From Desulfamplus sp. (GTDB lineage Bacteria; Desulfobacterota; Desulfobacteria; Desulfobacterales; Desulfobacteraceae): 8,769 nt of DNA. Below are positions 1-5,818 of the stretch, piece after piece; position 1 is the stretch's first letter; each line of letters opens with the position of its first letter. A program made the position numbers and the translations under genes. The notes under the pieces were generated by a model. That model was not told where the DNA came from, made no database searches, and was given only the letters and a program-made list of their open reading frames with translations. The stretch is taken from assembly GCA_015233755.1 (NCBI GenBank), contig JADFXA010000074.1:1-8769 (forward strand), read 5' to 3'.

Positions 1-1
1 A

Positions 2-52
2 AGAGAAAGGGTTCTCATGGATATGGCTGATCGCCAAAAACTTGAGGCGTAA
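2..52 (+). CDS. C-terminal end of an unidentified upstream gene (partial)
   Basis: The first bases read as an open frame of 16 codons (ending ...ADRQKLEA) closed by TAA at 50-52. The fragment is rich in charged residues, like the end of a soluble protein, but is too short to assign. Its place just upstream of acsB on the same strand makes another acetyl-CoA pathway gene likely, for example the CODH catalytic subunit, acsD or an accessory factor. That is inference from context only. A gap of 139 nt separates it from acsB. The frame could be chance, since only 51 nt are visible. Confidence 0.5.
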   Translation, partial: RERVLMDMADRQKLEA

Positions 53-191
53 TCTTAATTATTTAAATACCTGTGATTTATCACGGAGGAGAGCCAAACA
101 CTGATTTTATATGAAAATCAACAAATAATCTCTTCTGTTTTCTGCCAGATTTTTCATAAAAAATGATAAATCCTCAACGAAGGAGGAAAGT

Positions 192-2405
192 ATGTCTAAA
201 TTAATAGCATTTGCAGCTATTCAGGGTGGATATAAGGTTGTTTCAGAGGTGGAGGGTCTTTACAGAAATGCTCTTCAAACCTATAATGCAGATACAAAAG
301 TTGAATTTCCTAATACTGGATATTATCTCCCAGTAATTTACTCTCTTACAGGTCTTAAAGTAACTAATCTGGAGAATCTCAAGAAACCACTTGAATTTGC
401 CAGAGGTCTTTTGCCACCTCATGTAAAGAGCAAAAACCATCTTCCATATCTTGGACCTCTTCTTGATGCAGGTATGGCTGGTATTATTGCCTATGAAGTC
501 AAGGAAGCTATAAGATCTGTAACAAATCCTGATTTTTATCATCCACATGAAGATCCTGATCTTGAAGCAGGAAAAATCTGGACAGGTCCTGCTGATGACA
601 TCATTTTGAGAAAACGTGGTGTTGAGTTTGTTGATGGTTCTGCCCCAGGTTTTGCAGCTATTGTAGGAGCTGCTCCAACACCTGAAATTGCAAAGATGAT
701 TGTTGAAGATTACCAGAAAAAGAATCTTTATATTTTCTGTGCTGCTAACCATAATGGCCAAACTGTAATTCAACAGTTGATTGAAGCTGGTGTTCAAATT
801 GGATGGAATACACGTATTGTTCCTTTTGGCCCAGATATTTCATCTGCTGTATTTGCGCTTGGTTTTGCTAACAGGGCTGCTATGGCTTTTGGTGGTGTGC
901 AACCAGGTGATTACAGAAAAATTCTGATGTATAACAAAGATAGAATTTTTGCCTTTGTAAATGCTTTGGGTGATATTGGAACCGAGTGGGGCGTTGCCGC
1001 TGCTGGTTGCGTAAACTGGGGCTTCCCAACAATTGCAGATACAGATATTCCTGAAATTCTACCAACTGGTATCTGCACTTATGAACATGTTGTAACCAAT
1101 GTTAAACATGAAGAGATGTGCCAGAGATCAATAGAGATCAGAGGACTAAAGGTTAACGTAACAGAGATTAATATTCCATGTGCTTTTGGTCCTGCTTTTG
1201 AAGGTGAGCGAGTAAGAGGTGCGGATCTCTATGCACAGTGTGGCGGTGGAAAGACTCAGTGTACAGAGCTTGTAAAGATGGCACAGATGAACGAAATTGA
1301 AGATGGAAAAGTTATTGTGGATGGTCCTGATCTGGGCGATCTCAAAGAAGGTGCAACTTTCCCACTCGGAATTTATGTCCAGATTGCAGGACGTGAGTTT
1401 CAAGAAGATTTTGAGCCAATTATGGAGCGTCAGATTCATCACCTTATCAACTATATCCAAGGCATAATGCACATAGGACAACGTGATATTTCATGGGTTC
1501 GTATAAGCAAAGCCGCAATTGATAAAGGCTTTACACTCAAAGATATTGGCGTTGTTCTTCATGCAAAATTTCATCAAGATTTTAAGAAGATTGTTGATAA
1601 AGTCCAAGTCACTCTTTACACCAAAAAAGATGACGTTGACAAAATGACAGCAAGGGCAAGAGCAGAATATCAGACTCGTGATGCTCGTGTTGACAAGATG
1701 AAAGACGAAGATGTTGAGACTTACTACTCATGCACGCTCTGTCAGTCATTTGCTCCAAGCCATGTCTGTTCTGTAAGCCCAGAAAGAACGGGTCTTTGCG
1801 GTGCTTACAACTGGATGGATTGTCGTGCATCTTATGAAATCAACCCAACAGGTCCAAACCAACCAATTGAAAAAGGCGAGTGTATTGATCCAAAACTTGG
1901 ACAGTGGAAAGGTGTTAATGAGTTTATTCAAAAGGCCTCAAGAGGTGCAATTACCCATTACAACTTCTACTCAATGGTGTACGATCCAATGACCACCTGC
2001 GGTTGCTGTGAATGTATCGCTGCAATGCTTCCATCATGCAATGGCGTTATGACTGTTGGTCGTGATTACACTGGAGATACTCCATGCGGTATGAAGTTTA
2101 CAACGCTTGCTGGTGTAATGGGCGGTGGTGCATCATCTCCTGGATTTGTTGGACACTCCAAACACAATATTACCCAAGGCAAATTTATACTTGGTGATGG
2201 TGGACTCTTAAGAATGGTCTGGATGCCAAAGATGCTCAAAGAAGAGCTCAAAGACCGTATAATGAAAAGAGGAGCCGAAATGGGTGTTCCAGATCTTTAT
2301 GATAAGATTGCTGACGAAACTGTAGGAATCACTGAAGAAGAGATTCTTCCATTCCTCCAGCAAAAAGGACATCCAGCACTTAGTATGGAACCTCTGATTG
2401 GATAA
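192..2405 (+). CDS. acsB: Acetyl-CoA synthase, catalytic subunit of CODH/ACS (AcsB)
   Basis: Condenses CO, a methyl group from the corrinoid iron-sulfur protein and CoA into acetyl-CoA at the Ni-Ni-[4Fe-4S] A-cluster; cytoplasmic, Wood-Ljungdahl pathway. The 737 residues match the usual bacterial length (about 730) and include the N-terminal CODH-docking and CO-channel domain that archaeal CdhC lacks. All A-cluster ligands are visible: C514, C517, C526 and C536 (CxxC-x8-C-x9-C, motif CTLCQSFAPSHVC), then C603 and C605 in a CGC motif. Each is offset by +8 from the Moorella thermoacetica residues 506, 509, 518, 528, 595 and 597. F520 matches the Phe near the active-site alcove. The residue after the CGC motif is C606, giving CGCCEC; I remember Phe there in Moorella. 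The start is the ATG at 192, five bases after a strong AGGAGG (181-186). It lies upstream of acsC in the same direction. Family identity is near certain. Confidence 0.98.
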   Translation: MSKLIAFAAIQGGYKVVSEVEGLYRNALQTYNADTKVEFPNTGYYLPVIYSLTGLKVTNLENLKKPLEFARGLLPPHVKSKNHLPYLGPLLDAGMAGIIAYEVKEAIRSVTNPDFYHPHEDPDLEAGKIWTGPADDIILRKRGVEFVDGSAPGFAAIVGAAPTPEIAKMIVEDYQKKNLYIFCAANHNGQTVIQQLIEAGVQIGWNTRIVPFGPDISSAVFALGFANRAAMAFGGVQPGDYRKILMYNKDRIFAFVNALGDIGTEWGVAAAGCVNWGFPTIADTDIPEILPTGICTYEHVVTNVKHEEMCQRSIEIRGLKVNVTEINIPCAFGPAFEGERVRGADLYAQCGGGKTQCTELVKMAQMNEIEDGKVIVDGPDLGDLKEGATFPLGIYVQIAGREFQEDFEPIMERQIHHLINYIQGIMHIGQRDISWVRISKAAIDKGFTLKDIGVVLHAKFHQDFKKIVDKVQVTLYTKKDDVDKMTARARAEYQTRDARVDKMKDEDVETYYSCTLCQSFAPSHVCSVSPERTGLCGAYNWMDCRASYEINPTGPNQPIEKGECIDPKLGQWKGVNEFIQKASRGAITHYNFYSMVYDPMTTCGCCECIAAMLPSCNGVMTVGRDYTGDTPCGMKFTTLAGVMGGGASSPGFVGHSKHNITQGKFILGDGGLLRMVWMPKMLKEELKDRIMKRGAEMGVPDLYDKIADETVGITEEEILPFLQQKGHPALSMEPLIG

Positions 2406-2409
2406 TTAT

Positions 2410-2437
2410 TTGTCTTCTAATTAGATAGTTATATAAT
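2410..2437 (+). promoter_or_regulatory. Candidate sigma70-type promoter upstream of acsC
   Basis: TTGTCT (2410-2415) and a perfect TATAAT (2432-2437) are separated by 16 nt, just after the acsB stop. A start about 7 nt downstream would give a leader of roughly 110 nt containing the whole nested stem-loop. The gap is very AT-rich, so a chance match is possible and only the -10 box is strong. Confidence 0.35.
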
Positions 2438-2451
2438 TTATAATTAAATAC

Positions 2452-2529
2452 ATGTAGATGCTCATAAATAAAACTTATATAGAGACAATTTGCAAATTCT
2501 CTCTATATAAGTTGAAATTGCCTCTACAT
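2452..2529 (+). other. Large nested stem-loop in the acsB-acsC gap
   Basis: A perfect 14-bp inverted repeat pairs 2472-2485 (AACTTATATAGAGA) with 2500-2513. After one C-C mismatch, the inner AATTTGCAAATT palindrome extends the helix. An outer 7-bp stem pairs ATGTAGA (2452-2458) with TCTACAT (2523-2529), plus two G-C pairs beyond one mismatch (2460-2461 with 2520-2521). No T-run follows the main stem, so it does not look like an intrinsic terminator. It ends 15 nt before the acsC Shine-Dalgarno sequence (2545-2551). An mRNA stability or processing element, a leader controlling acsC, or a DNA operator are all possible. The pairing is plain in the sequence; the function is unknown. Confidence 0.75.
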
Positions 2530-2557
2530 TAAATAATATATTAAAGAGGAGATAACA

Positions 2558-3898
2558 ATGGCGTTAACCGGAATACAGATATTCAAACTCCTTCCTAAGA
2601 CAAACTGCAAGGAGTGTGGTGTTCCCACCTGCCTTGCCTTTGCCATGAATTTGGCATCCGGAAAGGCTGAATTAGACAGTTGTCCTTATGTTTCAGAAGA
2701 AGCAAAAGAGAAACTTGCCGAAGCATCAGCACCTCCAATTCGTCCAGTAAAACTTGGAAAAGGCGTGCGTCAGAGAGTAACAGGTGGTGAGACAGTCCTT
2801 TACAGACACGAAAAAACCTTTTTTAACCCAACCGTTCTTGCTGCAACAATCCCTTCAGATATAGATGCTTCTGCTCTTGATGCAAAACTCAAAGTCTTTA
2901 ATGCTTTTCAGTATGAGCGTGTAGGGCTTAACTTAAGACCAGAACTTATTGTCGTAAAAGATACTGGCAAAGGTGCTGCTGCTTTTGCTGCTACTGCTAA
3001 AAAAATTGCTTCAGAATCTGAGTTCAACGTAGTGTTAATGACAGAAGATGTTGATGTTATGAAAGCTGGCGTTGAAGCTGCTGGCTTTAAACGCCCTCTT
3101 ATTTGCGGTGCAACCGCTGCAAACATTGATGCTATGGGTTCTATTGCAAAAGCAAACGATCTTCCTATTGCTGTTAAAGCAGATTCAGTAGCAAATCTTA
3201 TTCCTTTGACAGAAAAACTTACAGGAATGGGAATTAAAGATATTGTTATTGATTCAGGCTCAAGAGAGATTAAACAGGCTCTTGAAGATCAGGTGGCAAT
3301 TCGCCGTGCTGCATTAAAAACTGGCAATAAAGCACTTGGTTTCCCAACTATTACATTCCCATGTGAGATGGCTTCCAACCTTGATATGGAGACCCTTATC
3401 GCTGCTATGTTTGTAGCAAAATATGGCGGAATTGTTGTTTTATCTGAATTTAGACCAGAATCTATTTTCCCACTTCTTCTTGAAAGGCTCAATATATTTA
3501 CCGATCCACAAAGACCAATGACAGTTACTGAAGGTATTTACCCAATTGGTAATCCAAATGAGAATTCACCAGTAGCTGTAACAACAAACTTTGCATTGAC
3601 TTACTTCATTGTATCTGGCGAAATAGAGGCAAGTAAAGTACCATGCTGGCTGCTTATTAAAGATTCTGAAGGTCTTTCTGTTCTTACAGCTTGGGCAGCT
3701 GGTAAATTTGGCGGTGACGATGTTGGTGCTTTTGTTAAGAAATCTGGTATCATGGACAAAGTTGCTCATAAAGAGCTTATTATCCCGGGTTATGCTGCTG
3801 CAATTGCAGGCGATGTTGAAGAAGAGCTTCCTGGCTGGACTATTACAGTTGGACCAAGAGAGGCTGCCCATCTGCCAGCGTTCCTTAAAACAAAATAG
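2558..3898 (+). CDS. acsC: Corrinoid iron-sulfur protein large subunit (AcsC, CFeSP gamma)
   Basis: Large subunit of the corrinoid iron-sulfur protein, which carries the methyl group on cobalt from methyltetrahydrofolate (via AcsE) to the A-cluster of AcsB. The length, 446 aa, equals that I recall for the Moorella protein. The N-terminal [4Fe-4S] domain shows C17-x2-C20-x4-C25-x16-C42 (CKECGVPTC core), the low-potential cluster that reactivates Co(II) to Co(I). A TIM-barrel region follows (about 60-330). The C-terminal Rossmann-like corrinoid domain starts near residue 342 and includes a DSEGLSVLTAWAAGKF segment at 369-384. The ATG start has AGAGGAG at 2545-2551. The partner small subunit AcsD is not between acsB and acsE and must lie elsewhere. 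A terminator-like hairpin follows the gene. Confidence 0.97.
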   Translation: MALTGIQIFKLLPKTNCKECGVPTCLAFAMNLASGKAELDSCPYVSEEAKEKLAEASAPPIRPVKLGKGVRQRVTGGETVLYRHEKTFFNPTVLAATIPSDIDASALDAKLKVFNAFQYERVGLNLRPELIVVKDTGKGAAAFAATAKKIASESEFNVVLMTEDVDVMKAGVEAAGFKRPLICGATAANIDAMGSIAKANDLPIAVKADSVANLIPLTEKLTGMGIKDIVIDSGSREIKQALEDQVAIRRAALKTGNKALGFPTITFPCEMASNLDMETLIAAMFVAKYGGIVVLSEFRPESIFPLLLERLNIFTDPQRPMTVTEGIYPIGNPNENSPVAVTTNFALTYFIVSGEIEASKVPCWLLIKDSEGLSVLTAWAAGKFGGDDVGAFVKKSGIMDKVAHKELIIPGYAAAIAGDVEEELPGWTITVGPREAAHLPAFLKTK

Positions 3899-3947
3899 AT
3901 ATAAGTATTATTTACGGCGTAAAATTTAGCCACTTAATGAAATTACA

Positions 3948-3989
3948 GGGGCGGTAAATCAACTTTTGAACTCTATCGTCCCTTTTTTT
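3948..3989 (+). terminator. Intrinsic terminator-like hairpin after acsC
   Basis: GGGGCGGTA (3948-3956) pairs with TATCGTCCC (3974-3982) over nine positions, including two G-U wobbles. The loop is 17 nt and contains a small TCAA/TTGA helix. Seven T follow directly (3983-3989). The G/C-rich base of the stem plus the T-run is the classic rho-independent layout. It stands 36 nt before the acsE start, so it could end the acsC transcript, or act as a partial terminator that lowers acsE expression. I saw no convincing promoter between it and acsE. Confidence 0.7.
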
Positions 3990-4025
3990 CATATAAAAAT
4001 TTAAGATAAAAAAGGAATAATAACA

Positions 4026-4931
4026 ATGATACTTTTCGGAGAAAGTTTGAATGTAATTTCCAATGTTATTGGAAAACAGTTCAAAGAGCCTGATCCAGCA
4101 AAACGTAATCCAGAGCCTATTCAAAAAGAAGTTATAGAGCAGAAAGAAAAGGGAATGGATTACATTGACATCAACCTTGGGCCTGCAAAGAAATTTGGTA
4201 AAGAGCTTATGCCTTGGGTAATTCAGGTTGTTCAAGAGGCGGTTCCAGGAATGCCTCTTCTCTTAGATACATCAAATATTGATGCTATTGAAGCTGGTCT
4301 CAAAATTATCAAACCAGCTAACAAACCCCATATCATCAACTCAATCATGGCAAGACCTGAAAGATATGAAGTTATGGTTCCAATGGCAGCTAAATATGAT
4401 GCGGACTTTGTAGCTCTCATGTGGGGACCAGAAGGTCTTCCAAGAGATGAAAATGAAAGAGCTGCTCTTGCTGTTGAGCTTCTTTACTATGCAAATGAAG
4501 CTGGTATTTCCAATGAACGTATCTGGGTTGATGGTATTGTAACTCCAGTAAATATTCAGCAGCCGCAGGCAATCAGCCTTATGACTTTTCAAGGAATGCT
4601 CCAAGATATTGCCCCTGGTGCAAAAAGCACTTGCGGTCTTTCTAATATTTCAAATGGTCCTCCAAGCCACTTAAGACCAATTTTGAATCAAACCTATATG
4701 GTTATGCTCCAGAAATATGGTATGGAGTCTGTAATTTCCGATCCTCTTGATACCAAACTCACAGAGATTGCTAAAGGCAAACGTCAAGATATTGTTGATC
4801 TTATTTATGGAATTATGGACGGTAATCAGCCAAATATCGCAACTCTTTCAAAAGAGATGCAAGATTATACAAAGACGGTAAATGTTATTCTCGGCAATAC
4901 ACTTTACTCAGATTCATGGCTTGAAGTTTGA
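4026..4931 (+). CDS. acsE: 5-methyltetrahydrofolate:corrinoid iron-sulfur protein methyltransferase (AcsE)
   Basis: Transfers the N5-methyl group of methyltetrahydrofolate to Co(I) of the corrinoid iron-sulfur protein. It is a pterin-binding TIM barrel, normally a cytoplasmic homodimer. Visible family motifs: GESLN near the N-terminus (5-9), LDTSN with D81, INS with N105, VDGIVTP with D169 and GLSNIS with N207. These correspond to the pterin-binding Asp/Asn set and the cobalt-activating Asn of Moorella MeTr (D75, N96, D160, N199). At 301 aa it is longer than the 262-aa Moorella enzyme. The excess is mostly a charged, helical-looking insertion at about 250-283, before the conserved end (ILGNTLYSDSW). 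The ATG at 4026 has AAGGA at 4012-4016. The family is clear. A role in this pathway, rather than another corrinoid methyltransferase, is supported by its neighbours acsB and acsC. Confidence 0.93.
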   Translation: MILFGESLNVISNVIGKQFKEPDPAKRNPEPIQKEVIEQKEKGMDYIDINLGPAKKFGKELMPWVIQVVQEAVPGMPLLLDTSNIDAIEAGLKIIKPANKPHIINSIMARPERYEVMVPMAAKYDADFVALMWGPEGLPRDENERAALAVELLYYANEAGISNERIWVDGIVTPVNIQQPQAISLMTFQGMLQDIAPGAKSTCGLSNISNGPPSHLRPILNQTYMVMLQKYGMESVISDPLDTKLTEIAKGKRQDIVDLIYGIMDGNQPNIATLSKEMQDYTKTVNVILGNTLYSDSWLEV

Positions 4932-5003
4932 TATTTTGACTTATTATTTCAGCCTTTTTAAATAATATAATTTCAATAACAAACATTTTAGACATCTCAT
5001 AAT

Positions 5004-5042
5004 TAAAAACCCCTTCCTTAATTTAAAAGAGAGGGGTTTTTA
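5004..5042. terminator. Strong intrinsic terminator after acsE, probably bidirectional
   Basis: TAAAAACCCCT (5004-5014) and AGGGGTTTTTA (5032-5042) form a perfect 11-bp stem with four G-C pairs and a 17-nt loop. The T-run on the right arm serves + strand transcripts, and the A-run on the left arm gives a T-run on the - strand. It lies 72 nt after the acsE stop and closes the acs cluster. Confidence 0.87.
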
Positions 5043-5046
5043 GTTT

Positions 5047-5082
5047 GAGTGTAAATTTTAAATCAAAAAATTACACTCTTTT
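5047..5082 (+). terminator. Second hairpin with short T-run, just after the first terminator
   Basis: GAGTGTAA (5047-5054) pairs perfectly with TTACACTC (5071-5078), and T/A pairs extend the helix past a one-base bulge. TTTT follows at 5079-5082. It begins four bases after the main terminator and ends 21 bases before the likely start of the next gene. It could be a back-up terminator or an operator or leader structure for the small gene downstream. The structure is clear, the role is not. Confidence 0.45.
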
Positions 5083-5103
5083 AATGTGATTGGAAAAATA
5101 ATA

Positions 5104-5418
5104 ATGGGAACAGATATAGATATAAAAAAAGAATGGGTTTATGTAGTCGTCCAAGACCCAGAGACAGCATCTGAAGAGTTAATGGGATTTGTGTTATCTT
5201 CTAATTCAAATGGTATTCAGCAACCATTTATTCCAGCGTTTGAAACAAAAGAGGAGGCTCAACAGTGCTTTCTTTTAATGCCCAAAGATTTAATGAAAAA
5301 AAAATATGAGATTCAAGCAATTATAAAAGATGACCTTCTCTATCATGCAAAAACAAATGGGTATAAAGTTTTTATGATGGATGAAAAGAGCCATCTTAAA
5401 AAAGAGATTACTTTTTAG
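5104..5418 (+). CDS. Small protein of unknown function
   Basis: A 104-aa soluble-looking protein that I do not recognise. It has no signal peptide, membrane segment or Cys cluster. It begins MGTDIDIKKEWVYVVVQDPE; a strand-rich first half is followed by a segment FIPAFETKEEAQQCF and a lysine-rich, helical-looking region, ending in KKEITF. The rhythm (strand, then PAFETKEEA, then a hydrophobic segment YKVFMMD) loosely resembles small alpha/beta proteins such as SseB-like domains, but this is only an impression. The frame is also open from a GTG at 5086. I prefer the ATG at 5104 because TGGA (5092-5095) is well placed for it, while the GTG directly follows the hairpin T-run and has no Shine-Dalgarno. 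It lies 41 nt before the Hpt gene in the same direction, so the two may be co-transcribed. Confidence 0.72.
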   Translation: MGTDIDIKKEWVYVVVQDPETASEELMGFVLSSNSNGIQQPFIPAFETKEEAQQCFLLMPKDLMKKKYEIQAIIKDDLLYHAKTNGYKVFMMDEKSHLKKEITF

Positions 5419-5459
5419 CACCTAATTATTTACAGAAAAAATTAGAGGAGTTAATAACA

Positions 5460-5777
5460 ATGGATTTCAAAGAGATGGCATCAAATATTGGATTGGAAGA
5501 GGAAGAGTTTGTTGAGCTATTAGAGATGCTTGTTGATGTCTCTATTACAGACCTTATCAATTTCGAAACAGAATTTTCAGCTGGCAACTATATTGAAGCA
5601 GCTATGGCAGCTCATTCTATCAAAGGAGCATCTGGTAATCTTGGACTGACAGATATATCTACGGCTGCGGCAGAACTTGAAAAAGCAGCAAAGAACAGTA
5701 ATCAGAGTCTGATCTCAGAAAAAATCTCTTTTTTAAAAAGTCAGTTCAAGATAATTAAAGAGGCTCTAAAAAGATAA
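5460..5777 (+). CDS. Stand-alone Hpt (histidine phosphotransfer) domain protein
   Basis: A 105-aa protein made almost entirely of one Hpt four-helix bundle, the carrier that passes phosphate between receiver domains in a multistep phosphorelay; cytoplasmic. The phosphorylatable histidine is H52 in HSIKGASGNLGL, which fits the Hpt consensus (H-x-[IL]-K-G, then small residues and L-G). It starts at the ATG at 5460 after AGAGGAG (5444-5450). There is no kinase or response-regulator gene in the window, so its donors and acceptors are elsewhere. The only same-strand neighbour that could share its transcript is the small unknown gene upstream. It ends 41 nt before the convergent TatD-family gene, and I see no convincing terminator in that gap. 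Confidence 0.9.
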   Translation: MDFKEMASNIGLEEEEFVELLEMLVDVSITDLINFETEFSAGNYIEAAMAAHSIKGASGNLGLTDISTAAAELEKAAKNSNQSLISEKISFLKSQFKIIKEALKR

Positions 5778-5818
5778 TATTTATTCTAAACAAAGAGACT
5801 TCAAATCAATGTAATCAA

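Noticed and set aside
72..86. TGTGATTTATCACG as a CRP/FNR/HcpR-type operator
   Set aside because: The half-sites are right (TGA...TCA) but are separated by four bases, whereas CRP and FNR family sites have six between TGA and TCA. It is kept only as an unexplained near-palindrome.
101..166. Leader ORF of about 21 codons starting at CTG after the GGAGGA
   Set aside because: CTG is a rare start, the peptide has no attenuator-type codon run, and the only nearby ATG (111) gives five codons and lies too far from the GGAGGA.
142..170. CTGCCA-N17-GATAAA as an acsB promoter
   Set aside because: Only four of six bases match in each box, and the transcript would begin almost at the Shine-Dalgarno; too weak in AT-rich DNA.
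243..797. 184-codon open frame on the - strand inside acsB
   Set aside because: It is antisense to a certain gene. Its translation is rich in Cys, Ser, Phe and Ile with no recognisable domain, as expected from the complement of AT-rich coding DNA.
1801..1992. Second open frame within acsB on the + strand
   Set aside because: It overlaps the A-cluster coding region in another frame, has no Shine-Dalgarno and no recognisable features, and acsB itself is intact.
4936..4971. TTGACT with TATAAT after acsE as a promoter for the small gene
   Set aside because: The spacing to TATAAT is 24 nt. With the nearer TTAAAT (16 nt) the match is weak, and any transcript would run straight into the strong terminator at 5004-5042.
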